Both the position numbers and the translations under genes were made by a program. A stretch of 64,000 bases of DNA, taken from positions 92,429,637 to 92,493,636 of the forward strand of contig JARCOQ010000001.1 of assembly GCA_029207755.1 (NCBI GenBank), in the 5' to 3' direction. This document shows, in pieces, positions 1-13,084 of the stretch. The notes beneath the pieces are model-generated. The model saw nothing but the letters and a program-made list of their open reading frames with translations. It had not been told where the DNA came from and searched no databases. Origin of the DNA: Chamaea fasciata (Eukaryota > Chordata > Aves > Passeriformes > Sylviidae). The first letter of the stretch is position 1. Each line of letters begins with the position of its first letter.

Positions 1-115
1 AGGGGCTGTTTTGTATTTGTGCAGAGGGGCTTCATGCAGAGTCCAGTCTCTTGCAAATTCCATACTCCACTCACAAACACTTCTGTGCAAGACAATGATT
101 CTGTTGTACCCCCCT

Positions 116-146
<31 letters not shown>

Positions 147-1034
147 ACCCAACCAGCACACAATGAATAATGCAAAACCCTAATCAAAATTAGCACTTAT
201 TTTAACTTTGTTATGTGTTTTTTTGCTTGTTTCAGTCTCTTTCTGTTTGTCACAAAGCCCAGGAAATAACTTGTCGTGAAGCAGTGCACTCAAAAATCTG
301 CAACCAAGCATAAAGCTTTGCCGCTTCCTAAGCCGTGGGTGCCACAGTTTCCCAGTTCCCAGCTGTACCTGCTTTATGTGTCAGGATGGACTGACAAGAC
401 TTATTTCTTCACCATTCACTTTCTTGGACTTGGAGCAGCCTTGGGGTTTACAGCCCCTCATCCTTTTGAGTTTCCAGTGCTGCACTCATTTTTCTGCAGC
501 TTCAGGAGGAGAGTGTCTCAGTTTCAGGGTCAGGGAGAGCTGGCAGGAGTTTGCAGGGGAGCAGCAGCACCACAGGTTTTGTGTCTTACACAGCTGTTGC
601 TGTGAGGCACACGTGATGGATGTTTATGACACTGTTAAACTTCTGTTTTAAGCTGGAAACAGAGACCAAAATACTAGTTGTCTGTCTAGAAGATGTATCT
701 GTTCTGCACTTGGTCCTCTGAGTGGATTACATACAATTATAAAACTTTAATTTGAAAATACCATCAGATCATATTTGTTACTGATGGTGATATTTATATG
801 CTATATACCTTCAAAGGGATTTGTGAACTGTATTCTTAAGGAGGTGGGAGAAGTCTTTGTGTCCAAGGAACTTGACAGTAGTTTCAGTTCATCGCCAGCA
901 GCAGTGCTCCTCCTAGTGTTAGGGGGTAACAGATAGTGTTCTGTGGAGCAGTGCTTTTGTGATTTTATCTTTAAAAATACAGTAAGAGAATTTTGGGGGT
1001 GGCAGTGGGAAAACAGAGCCCTATGTGAACACAA
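1..1034. other. Single-copy noncoding DNA, no gene seen
   Basis: No recognisable gene or interspersed repeat. The only marked structure is the C-tract and A-tract at 109-136. Two overlapping short frames around 276-651 have no family resemblance, no repeats and no splice context, and I treat them as chance frames. Confidence 0.6.
109..136. repeat. Homopolymer block C6-T-C12-A9
   Basis: Six C, one T, twelve C and then nine A follow one another directly. The C part could form an i-motif, and its complement a G-rich structure. Such runs are also places where sequencing length errors are common. Confidence 0.9.
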
Positions 1035-1527
1035 CATAAAAAAGACATTAAGCTTTTGGAGAGTGTCCAAAGGAGGGCCATGAGGATGGTGAAGGTCCTT
1101 GAGGAGAAGCGGTATGAGGAGCAGCTGAGGTCACTTGGTCTGTTCTGCCTGGAGAGGAGGAGACTGAGGGGAGACCTCATTGCAGTTAGAGCTTCCTTTT
1201 GAGGGTAAGAGGAGGGGCAGGCACAACTCCCTTCGCTCTGATGACCAGAGATAGGACTTGAAGAAAGAAAGAAAGAACATGAAGCTGAGTCAGGGGAGGT
1301 TTGGGTTGGATATCAGGAGAAGGTTCTTCACCCAGAGGTTGGTTGGGCACTGAAACAGGCTTCCCAGGGAAGTGTTCAGACCAGCAAACCTAATAGAGTT
1401 CAAGAAGCTTTTGGACCATGCTCTCAGGTATGTGTTGTAATTCTTGGGGTGTCCTCTGCAGGGCCAGGAGTTGAACTTGATGATCCTGCTGGGTCCCTTC
1501 CAACTCAGCATATTCTATGATTCTGTA
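1035..1527 (+). mobile_element. CR1 retrotransposon, 5'-truncated 3' end
   Basis: Sense-orientation fragment of a CR1 non-LTR retrotransposon. It opens in the C-terminal part of the reverse-transcriptase ORF (gagagtgtccaaaggagg, then a stretch corresponding to the conserved 'eeqLr...[11 protein letters not shown]' segment), continues through ttggatatcagg and gttggttgggcactg, and ends in the diagnostic tail ggtcccttccaactcagca with attctatgattctgt. A small (AAAG)n expansion sits inside it at about 1261-1277. It belongs to the same subfamily as the rearranged copy at 54361-55070: both share the tcttgggntg...ggccaggagnt segment. The reading frame is broken, so this is a dead copy. The 5' boundary is accurate to about 15 bases. 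Confidence 0.93.
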
Positions 1528-4500
1528 AGGTGAAGTAGACTGTACTAGTCTGAGAATTAGTATTTGCTCCAGGGTACTTGTTACCCAATGTGTAACAATT
1601 ACATGTAATTACATGTTGAGAAAGACCTGCAGAATGAGGAACTGCACAGTGGAGATGTTTTAAGCCATGACTGTGAAAATTCCCTTTCACAAATGCATTT
1701 CTTTTCATGGGATAGAACTAGATCTTTAAACTGATCGTCAGCATTAGTAGGTAAATAGAGCTGTAGCACATGGAGAAGAGCAAATAGCATACAGAATAAT
1801 GTTAGGTTGATTATGCCATTACTTTGCTTGCTTCTACTCAGCTTGTTTCTTGACCCATTTTTAAGACTTAGCTGCTCGAGTGGTCTCTATAAAATGAGAA
1901 CTTCATCTTTTTCTTCTAGAAGTATGATAACAAAATTTTCATGTCACGTAAAACACTTTTTGCCTTCTGCATATTTATTAGAGACCAAAAGCTAAAATGT
2001 CAAGGTAATGGGGCAGGAGGAGAGGCTGTGTGAGCAAGGAGGAGGCAATATGAGGTGTCAATTTAAGGTGCTAAGTTTCTGAACTAAGAAACCCTTCAGC
2101 CTCGTGTGAGGGTGTGGATGGGCCCATACCTTTGTATAAAACAGGTCATAAGTGGGGACACTAAGTCTTCAGTTCTGTTGCTTCTCTTTTTCTCTTAGGA
2201 TGAGTTAATTAAGACTTCTATCATTTAGTCATAGATTTTTTATTTTTTTTTTTTTTTTATGGACACTAGGCACGTCTTGAAAGGGTTCTTGTGCAGATAT
2301 AAAGGTTACAGCTGAGTAATGAGCAGACCTGAGTCTGCCTGAGCATGTTATGTTCCCACAGAGGTTTTGTATCCCTTGCTGCAGATTTAGGTATGAATTT
2401 TACACTAGGTGGACAGGACTTGTATGGGTGGAATTTGTTTTATGCTTTGAGACTTGATTGTGCTTTATTCAGCTTGTTTCCTACCTCTAGTCTTGATTTC
2501 TGGACCAAGCACATCACCAGTGTTAATGAGTCTGAATTCTTACATATTCCATTTCTCATTATAATTTCTACATTTAAAATCCATTCGCTACCCTTTCACA
2601 TTCAATCAGTGCAAAACTGTATCTATTGAAAAGTAACAGTTATGCTCAACAGATAATGTGGACTCTCACTCCTGTGGTAGGCTGGACCTGTGGTACTAAG
2701 GCCTCCACACATGACTTTTTTCTTTTTCCCAAAGATGCTTTTGTTTTTCTGTTCTGTTTTGCCAAACTGTTTGCAATCCAGTTTCACTGTAGGGTAAGAT
2801 ACATCTTTAATTTCCAAATATTTGATGGTGTTTCCGTATCTTAACTGTGGTGTTTTGTAGCCTTTCATATTGACAGCTCACTGTTTTGTATAAATTAGCA
2901 GGGGAAACCTACATACTTTGGCAAGTCAGAGGAAGGTAAATTGTGTTTTGACAGTTGTACAGACTTTGAAAGATGCTTTGGAACATGGTGAATTTTAATG
3001 ACTGAGATGGTTAAGGCACTCATAGCTCAGCTGATTGCTTCAGATTCCATACCTGCAGCCCTGTAAGTACAACTTTATTAGTTTGCAGTTATCTGTTGTT
3101 TTAAAGTTGCCTCTGCAACTCTGGGTGCAGTGTGCAAATTGTGATTTTCTACCTCTGGGAAGTAGAAGAAGGGTGATTCTAAATTTGCTAATGTGACCCT
3201 AAAGTTGCATGAGTAACTTTGACTTTTTAAATGATTTTGTGGTCTTTCTGATTGTGAGTCTGAATGCATACTGTGTGTCTGTGCATATTGAGTCTGAATG
3301 TAGGCACCAGAGTTAGACTCTTCTTTCTCTTCAGGTACACTATTTCTGTGGCAATTTTTGCATTACTGATATTTTAAAATAAGTTGCATTCAGGGAAAAG
3401 TAGTTGACTAATAGGTGTGATGCATCTCATGAGAACTTAGTGTATGGCCATCCTACTGGTAACATTGGCACTTGTATTTTCCGTATCTTACTGCTAGAAA
3501 AAAACCACTTAATTTATTACTATTTCTTTTTCTCACTTTCATAAAGAAGCATTTCCATTTTTGGTTTAGTTAATGAAGGAAACAGCTCCTTTCCCACTAA
3601 AATAACTGCTAAATACCTCTGATATCCTGGTATCAGGTTAGTATAGTTAGCTGACTGTGACAATAAGGGATAGCTTGTCAATCCTATTTAAAAATTTGAG
3701 CTGCAGCATTGGCAGTCATCTTTGCGGAGGTCCCAAAAGAAGCTGCTCAATTTTTTGTTTGCTAAACTTTCCTGTAGCCATGCTGCACAATGCGGGGTAC
3801 TTATGATTCATAAGAATGAAGATACAAGCCCTTAATATGTGACTTGTAATTAATAAAGAAAAAAATAGTCATATATTCTTCTCAGCCCCGAAGCAAAAGT
3901 TATTGCGTAGGCTGTTGCTCCTAAATGAGGAAAATGCAGGCAGAGTGAAAATTAGACCAGCTCCCAATAGTTTGCTCATGCTTTTACTAACTTTTTTTTA
4001 GCATCTCTAAATTCTAAGTGTGAACATATTTTATTTAAGAATGTGTGACAGAAGGCATAGGCTTTTCTTTCCATTTTCTAGCAACCCACACTTTTCATAT
4101 GCTTGTGGATATTAGTATGAAGTGTAGTTTCCATAGTAGGAAAGTAATTCCCAGGACTGTTTGAGGGAAGCAGTGGAGAAAGGATCTGGATTTATGTATT
4201 CCATTTCAGTTGAATTACTGAGTTTTCCTTCTTGTTTGGCTAAAATAGGTGTCATTTTTTCAGTTCATCAAAGTATCTTTCATTCATCCCATAATGATCC
4301 GGAGGGTGCAATGCTTTGCAGTCCAAGTTACAAGTTACAGCCATTCATTGCCATGCTGACATTTTGGTTTGGTTCAGGAGCTCAGTTTTGGAGTGAAGTC
4401 AGGGCACTGAGAATTGGTCTGTGTTGCGGGGAAAGCCTGAGAACCCAGTATGAACTAATTTCAGATAACACCAAATCAAAACCACTCACATCCAGAGTAC

Positions 4501-6444
4501 TTCCAGCACTTCACCTCCCAGTCTCTGCTCCATCAAGGGGACATAGTGGAGCTGATTTGAAAGAAAGCCCCTGAAACATGCTGTGTGCCAAATACTGAGC
4601 CCTTAGTATCAACCATGTTGCTCTACTCATTGCCTTCCAGTGGGCAGCCTGATGAGATAATGTAGGAGTAGCCAAGAAGGCTGCCTGAGTGGCCTAGAAA
4701 TAGAGTGAGAGGAGCAATATAGTTTGAAATTTCTTCTCTAGCTTGGATGAACTCCCTGGAAAAGTTTGGTTTTTTCTGGACTTTTTGGAGATTTTTGTCA
4801 AGTTGTAACAGTGCCTCACTTGGAATACTTTTTGAGTAACAGTATTTAAATTAAACAAGATTTCTTTTTATTTGAAATTACTAGATTGTGAGGTTTCTGG
4901 AGCCCCTCTCAGTGAATTTTGCAGTTGCCAGCTGGCTTCTCTTCTGTGACGATGGATATAATGTGTTTTACTTCTGACTTTTTAAAGTTCATTACTGAAT
5001 TGAGTAATTTAAAATTTAACACCATCACTGCTACAGTAATGCAGATAAAACACCAAAAATTCATTATTAATAACCACTTAAGCATAGTTAGCATTTCTCT
5101 TTCTTTGATATCAGGTAGGACTGTCACGCAAAGCCTGCCTTCAGTGCATTCTTACATCAGCTATTTCAAATCCTTCCGGTTATGAGCTTTGCTTTTTGTT
5201 GGTTTTGTGAGTCCAGATACCATTATAAACAAGTGTACTTCTGTTGAGCTCATGACCCCAGTCATAACTGCTGTGACCCTGCTTGGGGGTCATGGCCCCT
5301 GGTTTGGGATTAGCTGCATTTAAACAATCTCAAAGAGTTGTCCTATGCTAGTGCATTGGGGGGAAAATGCAACTAACTGTCAAGAAAGCAGTGAAACAGA
5401 TTAATCATGCAGAGGCCTGGAAAAATAGCAGTAGCTTCTGCATGTTCAGTGTCTTAGAAATAAATTTGCTTCCACTCCTGTGGATTATAGACCTTTTGTT
5501 TAAGAATAAAATACCAAGAACCCACATGTGGTAAACACATTTATGAAAATACATAAAAATCAACCAGCTCTACTTTATGCAAATGCTTTTTAAATTTTTT
5601 TTCCCTTTCCTTCAGCAAGTAAAATAGAGGTTTTAAAGTGAACATCATGTACACAAACCATTTCCCATCACTCTTGCCTAAATTCATTAGCCTTTCAAAG
5701 ATGAGTTCTGTCTCATGTTGAGAACTTATATCAAAGTTAAGCCTGAAAAGACTTGTTCTGTAATCCTTAGACTAGTGATTTGGAATGAAGATAGTGATGG
5801 CACTGCCTTTTTAATGTTATGAGTGTAATTTTTCTCTTCTTGATGGAATAATCTTGGGTCCATTGTTCCAGCATCTAATTTCCGCCATCATTTCCATACT
5901 ACAGTAACGATTCAGTAAGTACATCTTTCTGCGTATGTGGCTGTAGTTTAGCTCTGTTCTGGATTAATTTATGCCACACATGCTCAGCCTTTTTTAAGTT
6001 AATGAAGCTTTGCTACTTGAGAGAGGTGACTGCGTCAGTGTCTAGGGAAAAACTGTTCTTCTGAAACAGAAGAATTAATGCTGATCCAGGTTGGTGATGC
6101 TGCTTGAATTATTTCATATGCCTGTCTGTGTTAATGGCAGTCCCGGACAGGCTTTGCCTTGGCTCTTAGAGGTGTGGATGAAGGCCTATGCTTCCTTTTC
6201 CAGAGGTGCAGGAAGCTCTGTTCAGTCACCCTGCTCTCCACTGTACCATGGGACTGGCAAAGTATTTTGAAGCTAAGGGCAAGGTGTGCACCTCCATCCT
6301 TGGTCATTGCAGTCTGCCTTGGCCATCAGCAGCACTGCTCAATGCTGTTGAGTGAAGCAAAGTCACCCATGAAATCCATCCCATGAAAGCTGATGTGGCT
6401 TTGTAAGAGGCAGTTCAGGAGAGTGCTGGGAGACACTGTTTTCA
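1528..6444. other. Single-copy A+T-rich DNA, no gene seen
   Basis: About 4.9 kb without a recognisable gene or transposon. It contains a T16 run at 2243-2258 and many small A/T runs. A good pyrimidine tract with TTAG lies at about 2181-2199, but all frames behind it close quickly and no donor follows. The 137-codon frame at 4161-4574 has no recognisable motif and I treat it as chance. Confidence 0.6.
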
Positions 6445-7086
6445 AAGATTTTTGGGGCTACTGGTAGGTGAGAGACTGGATGTGACCCAGCAATGTGCAC
6501 TGGCATCAAAATAAGTGTGACCAGCAGGGTGAAGGAGGGGATTTTGCCTTTCTGCTCTGGTGAGACCCCTCCTGCAGTGCCACATCCAGCTCTGGGGATC
6601 CCCAGCACAGGAAAGGCATGGACCTGTTGGAGCGAGTCCAGAGGAGACCACCAAGATGATCAGAGGGATGAAACACTTCTTGTACAAGGAAAGGCTGTGA
6701 GGATTGGGATTGTTCAGCCTGGAGAGGAGAAGACTTTGGAGTGACCTAATTGCGGCTTTCCAGTACCTGAAGGGAGCCTACAAAAGAGATGGAAAGGGAC
6801 TTTACAAGAGTAGGTGGCAACAGGACGAGGAGGAATGGATTCAAACTCTAAGAGAATAGGTTTAGATTAGATATTTGGAAAAAAATCTTTACTGTGAAGG
6901 TGGTGAGACACTGAAATATGTTGCCCAGAGAAGCTGTGGATATTCTGTCTCTGGAAGTGCTCAAGGCCAGGTTGGATGAGACTGAGCAACCTGGTGTTGG
7001 TAAAAGTGTCCCTGCCCATTGTAGTGGTGTTGGAATCAGGTAATCTTTAAGATCCCTTCCAACCCAAACCATTTTATGATTCTATG
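6445..7086 (+). mobile_element. CR1 retrotransposon, 5'-truncated 3' end
   Basis: Sense CR1 fragment that starts in the ORF2 C-terminal region (ggactg-gatgtgacccagcaatgtgcac), with a short internal deletion near 6497 compared with the usual CR1 layout. It passes through tggagcgagtccagaggag, the ttcagcctggagaggagaag segment and cagtacctgaagggagcc. The 3' UTR has agatccctt-ccaacccaaacc, and the tail is attttatgattctatgg. Frame breaks throughout show that it is inactive. The tail (ccaacccaaacc) differs from that of the copies at 1035 and 54361 (ccaactcagca), so a different CR1 subfamily inserted here. Confidence 0.95.
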
Positions 7087-10000
7087 GTCTCTGGCTGTAT
7101 GCAGGGATAGGATGGGTGCAGGACTAGTATCTTTTAACTCTTTTGAAGATCACCCCTGTCAGTAATATGTTGCATTGCTGTAGTTTCTGTTCAGCTTCTC
7201 AAAAGAGTCAGTGATACTGGCATTTATTGAAGGTTTCCTTTGTGCTTGTTATTCTGTCAAAGATACCATGCTCAGATGAGACATCTCATTCATGCTTTTA
7301 TTACTTGTTAGTAGTTTTCAAGCCAGCTGCTGTAGTGTGTATGCCCTTTTGTGTCTGTAGTCTCATCACAGAGATCCACTGACTTGGCACTTGAGTGGAG
7401 AATTGAGAGATTTTAAGAGGTCCAAACCCACCAAGTTTATAGGACTCTAGAGTAGTTAAAATGTCTCCTTGGAAAAATATTAGCACTTCAGGGCTTCCTG
7501 TCTTGGGCATTGCTAAGTGTCTGTTGGGCAATACATGGGGCTTAGGATGCTATTTACTGAATGTCTTCCTGGGTACTGAATGCTTTATCTTGGTGCTTGC
7601 CTGTTCTAATGTTCTAACATGTCCTAATTTAAATTTGAATTTGTTTGCTAGACTGCCTTTGCAAACCTCTAATCATTTTCAGTGTTACCTGTTAAAATTA
7701 GAGGACAGTTATAGCTATGTGTGTGTGTGGGGGGAGGGTAAAAAATAGCCTGCCTTATTACGATATCTATCTCCTGATGTAATCCTGCTAATATAATTAC
7801 TGATACTGCAGAAAATACTTTGGCTGACAACTGCAGCTGACCATGGTTAGAGGAGAGGGAACAAGCCTGCTGAGATGCAGCACTGGCCTTACTGGCTTTG
7901 CCTTGGATTTATGACAAATGTTATCCTTGGAAGCATAATTCTTATTTCTCTTCTCTCATCAAGCAGAAAATATTTAGTCAAATATTCTTTTATGCCTTGG
8001 CAAGTGTTTTACTCACATTTCTGTGCTTGGAGTAAAATAGCTGTTTGTACTCAAAGCCTCCCTTCTGAGAAAGACCTGCTGAAGGGGCAAAAACTTTCCT
8101 CATACAAGTCTCATAGGCACTTTAACACATAACTGCACTGGCTTGTAGGGGTAGGTGGCTTTGGTAGAAGCAAAACAGGAGCTGTAGTAAATCAGTATAT
8201 TGCTCTAATAAGAAGTTAATGACATTATTTTCTTCCTTTTCTGGGAGACTCTAAATGTTGCATCTTGGCACACTGACATGCAATGCCCATGTGTTGACAG
8301 GAAACCTTTACATTCTGATTTTGGGAAGAAACGACATTATTTATTTGTTTATTTAATATTATCTACATGATTTGTAGGCCGCTGTTTTCATGGTGCACTA
8401 AGCTTCTGAGTAGACTTTGGGGAGTTTAAAGATTGCAGCATTTTTGAAGATATTTAAGAAACACTTTGCTTAACCCAAGTTAGTTTGGTCTTCAGATAGG
8501 TGTTCATGGTTGTTAGGTCTGCAAAGCAATTTAAATAGGGTAGCCCTCCTCCTAAAACTTTTAAGACCTCCGAGGTTCCTCTGGCATTTGTATAGGCCTT
8601 CTGGAAGGGAAAAATATACAGTTTAATTTTTTTTCAGTTTCTGGCAAATGATCGGCATAAGTGGTTATTGAAAGAGGTGCTGCTAATAGCCTAATGAAAT
8701 ACTGGGTAACATTCATTCACGGGGAGAGTCAGAGTGTCTATCAAAGTGAATTTTATCTGAGGGTATAATGACAACTTAGATAATTTCAGTCAGTGGAACA
8801 AAGTGATAGTATGTGTTGATTAAACTGCCTGCATGTGAATAGGTGGCTATTATTTTTTCTAAAGTAACAGCAGTTGAAAAAAATAATGATGTGTGTAGTT
8901 TTAAATATGACAGTTAAATATAAAATTGCCTGTAGAATCTGTTGATGTTTCCTCTGTTGCCTTCCTTAATTCTCTCCTGGCAGAGTTTTAAGAAGATGAA
9001 AAAATTGCTTTATGGACTTAAGGTTCATATTCTGTCTTCTGAGAGCAACTAATGTCTGGAGAGTTAGGAAGCACATGGCCTTTAATTTTGATAAAAACTT
9101 ATCGTTGTTTAAAGTAATGCTATTATTGGAATTTTAGAGACCTGATGTAACTTGAGATAGAGATAGGCATAAAACTTCTTCCTACCATCAGTTGTCTCAA
9201 CAAAATAAAATGCTGTAGAGATACCAAAATAATGAAAACATGGGGATAGATATTTTTCTTGTATTTCCAAAAAAGCTACAGACTCAAGTGATAAATATCT
9301 TTGAGCACTTTTTTCTCTTCACTTTGAAACTATTTTAGGTTGTGAGACAAGGTCTAGTCTATGCCCAGTCACAGCAATTGCATTTGTGTGGTATTATGGG
9401 AAAAGGTGCCGCCTTCCCAGAATATTAAAATCAAATATAACAGATAAGAGGCTCTGAGGATGGTCCATTGAGCACCTTTTGTTTTTCAGTCCCAGTTTTA
9501 TTTCTCTTTGCTGTGTTCCTGTGGGGAGTGTGAACTATTCATTTGTTGACTCTTGTTGCCTTCAGTGGTGATAGCTGCAGTTTCCCAGGAGTACCTGTGT
9601 GGCCCAAGAATGTATTTAGAGCCAAACCTCTGGAAATCCCTGGAGGCTAAGAGTGCGATTCTTGAGCTAGTCTAGGAGAAAGTGGATTATATGCTGCACC
9701 TACTGACATGCTCTTTGTGGGGCTTCCCACTTTGTCAGTATTCACACGTACAGTGGAGCTTCTGCTGTTTTCACTCTGTCCCACAGAATAGCAACCCCAA
9801 TGGCACCTCATTTCCTGGCGAGTTGGAGACAGGAGAGACTCGTAATTGTTGCCAGGACATTGTTAGCGTTGCCAGGAACTGTAATCAAATAAGGTTCAAG
9901 GTTTCATACTGATGTGATGGATGCAGTACATGTGGCTTAGACTGAGGGGGGAGGTTGATTTTTAGGCTTGGTTTTCCAATCGTTTCCTCTCTTCTTATCG

Positions 10001-13000
10001 GTGTGGCTTCTCTTGTGCTAGTTCCTTTCCACGTGGACAGAGATCCCTTGCTGTTCTGTTGACATTTTCATGATGGATTGGGTGTGCTCGCTAACAAGGA
10101 GAGATAAAGCTGGGTGGTGTTTGTTGGTATATTGCTACCAGATGTGACATCCAGCAGCTGCACAATAGCATCCAGAAATCTGAGGGTGGAGTAGAGTATC
10201 AAAGGCTCCTCCTTCCCTTTGCCCTTCCTCTGCAAAGCAGCAGCTGGTGGTGTTCGGTGGTTTGTGTGCTAATGTGGTTTGTTTTGTTTTGTTTTAGTTT
10301 TGTTTGTGCAGGTTTTTTTCTACATTGCTTCTCCATCTTCTCCACCCTCCTGTATGTGAATTTTGGAATATAGGATGGTTGACAGCTCTTCTCTGGTTTT
10401 ATTCTTTTTCCAAATATCTTGTTAGATGCTGTGGTGTGTAGGTTAGGGTTTATTTTTTGCCTCCATTTGAGATAACTAAGGTGTTGGGGTAGGAATAGGT
10501 GAGTGCTCAGGGTCACAGGAGTGAAAAATTAATGGAACAAGAGGGAAAACGCTTGGAAAGGTTGATGTACCTGCAGCTCCAAGCTGTTATGTACTTTAAA
10601 GCACCAGAGGCCCTTACTTCTAACTGAACAAGATTTGGAAGTGTCAGCCACAGAAATCTGGGCAAATGGCACTTTGTCAGAAACTCGTACAACTTGATAA
10701 AAGCTTTGTCATCCTTTTAGTAGCAGAGATCCTGAATTTCTTTCCTTAGACTACAGGAGCATGAATATGACCTTGCTGGTCAAATTTAATTACCGTCCTG
10801 AAATCAGCTTATCTGTGTTTATGTTGTTAATGATGTAAATACAGAGCAGACAAGTCAGACACTGGGGTTTTATTGTTTGAAGCTTTTAGCTTGCAGAAGT
10901 TAGTAGTCAGTCCACTTCTTAAATTACAAATCAATTTTCTGTTGATGATCTTGGTTTAGATAAAAATATTGCAGCATTAGCAAGGGAATAGCCAAGCTTT
11001 TAATATAAAACTATGCAATTAGGTATGAAAAAAAAATCTGTTACAGCTCATTTGAATACTGTTGAATAATTATTGTGATTTGTAGAGGGATACAATAGAC
11101 CTTCTGTAATAAGAAAAAATAATGCAAAATCGGAATGCCCTTATTGCACAACTTGTTGAATGTTCAGTGTGGTATCAAAGCAAGAATCTTTGCTGTTAAG
11201 AGTTCATTTCATTGCAATGACAAAAGAATTGATAGTCACAGTTCTTCAATTAGCCATAGGGGTGTCAGTCTGTGTTCAGTGACATGTATTCACAACTGGT
11301 TTGTCCAGTTGGGTTTCTGTGTATGAACTCAAATGCAGTGTTTTGTTTTGGAATTTATACCTAGGATTGTTTTAAGGAAAATGTTAATTGCTAAAAATAA
11401 CCATACAATTGCTTCCTCTTCACTTTATGATTTTCCCCACAGTAAGTAGTACCAACTCAGGAAGTTGGGTAGCAAGCCTGTTCTAAGGTGATGTAGACAA
11501 GTTTGGGCTTAAAAAAAACCCCCTCACAACACCCCAGAAATCAAAAATGCCTGAACAAGAGCTTAACTCTAGTCAGCAGTGACATCAGTGACCAGTACAT
11601 GGAGAGTGCACTTCAGTATTTGTGCTTCTCAGTTAAGCATTTTTTCCTAACAAGTAATTGCATGTATTTAGTTGTTGTAGTGTACTCTGCTACACTTGTA
11701 GCAGAGTGAATGTTGGTCAGGTGCATTCCTGTGTTAAATTGAAATAGTAACAAGTGATTTTTTTTTGTGCACTCTAGACTTTCGTAGCCAGTGAAAGAAC
11801 ATTTTTCAGATGTGCTTAACAAGGTAGCAATGTCAACACACACTCTAAAAATGGGAATTGCATTGCAGAATTGAGTGTGGGTTTTTTTTTAATGTACTAG
11901 TGGAAGTGGCTTCCTAAATGGTTGTTGACTGTATACAGTAAGAGCTGTGAAGAGAATCAGCAGTGAAGCATATTATTTTCGTGCTCTTGGGTGAAGTTGT
12001 CATCCTGCCCCAAGCTAACACAGTGCCTTGAATGATGGTATCATGCATGGGAATGCCAACCAACTAATGTTGATTTAGAAGCTCCTGGGTGCTGCTGGTT
12101 GTTATACCCCTCTTCCAGGGTCACTGCAGAGAGACCAGGGCTTGGGAATGTATCTGGGCTGCTTCAGTGTCCAGTGTCCATTAGCTGGTGTTGATGGACA
12201 CATGCAGCTGCTTCCAGGGCTTGGCTTGCTGGTCTGGCAAGTGGTAACAGGCAAGAAAGGAGGGGGAGGGTGGGAGAGACATTAAAGCCTAACCTACTGC
12301 AGCTGTTTAAATGAGTGCATGTCGAAAGCTCTTAAAGTTAAAAATACGAGCTACTGCAGGGGGTGGTGTGCCAGTGGTTTTCCCACACCCCTTACCCTAT
12401 AGCGACTCGGAGGAATGTCCTCTGTATGGAGTGCTTCCTAGGAGCAAAGCTGAGGCCTGGAGTATGTAATGTGGCCTGTAGCTGTTCTGTCACTTCTTTG
12501 TCACCAAAGACCAGTCAGGGCTGAGTATTTAATGGGTGACCAGAGGCAGCTAAAGCAGATAGAGCAAAGCTCATTTAGAAAGTGGCATTATAAATGCTCC
12601 TCAGCCTGCTCCTAGATACCTTGTGAGGTCACAAATTGTTAGATGGTTATGCCAGAGGCAGAAAGAACAGTTTCGTGGTCAAGGCACACTTCTATAAACT
12701 TCCTGTTTCTCTTGATCCCATGTTCTGTGTCCCCTTATTGAGCAGAGGTGATCATGCCCCTTCCTAGCCTGTTTTGCCAGCTCTCTGGAACAGGGTATGT
12801 TCTGTGCCCTGTCTGTAGTACAACAGGGCTCTTGTGGTCACTCAGTGTTGTGTTCCCACCTCACACCGTGGAGCAAAATCCTACTGTCCAGCCAGATGGT
12901 GAGCCTGGTATGGAGAGTGTTTGTGTGAGAAAGGGAAGTGTCACCTGCAGAAACACATGCAGCCTGGGAAGCAAGCATTGCATGTGTGGTGACAGCTGGG

Positions 13001-13084
13001 ACACTGCTGGTAACAGTGGTGGGATGGGACAGCATGCAGGACCGTGGAGCTGTGGTGAGCAGTTGCAGGTTCTTGAGGACAGGA
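7087..13084. other. Single-copy DNA with minor simple repeats, no gene seen
   Basis: About 6 kb with no gene I can support. It holds a short TG/G tract near 7719-7738, a (TTTTG)n tract near 10277-10305 and the hairpin at 11684-11707. The part from about 12880 to 13084, directly before the old CR1 piece at 13085, may be further upstream CR1 sequence (between ORF1 and ORF2), but it is too diverged for me to align by eye. A 117-codon frame at 12748-13101 covers this stretch. It has several Cys but no family that I recognise. Confidence 0.55.
11684..11707. repeat. Perfect inverted repeat, 10-bp stem, 4-nt loop
   Basis: The arm ACTCTGCTAC is followed by the loop ACTT and the exact reverse complement GTAGCAGAGT. 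One more G-T wobble pair can be added in RNA. No T-run follows that would suggest RNA polymerase III termination, and the stem is too short for a microRNA precursor. Confidence 0.85.

Noticed and set aside
4161..4574. 137-codon + strand frame
   Set aside because: No recognisable domain, no splice or promoter context, and ordinary base composition.
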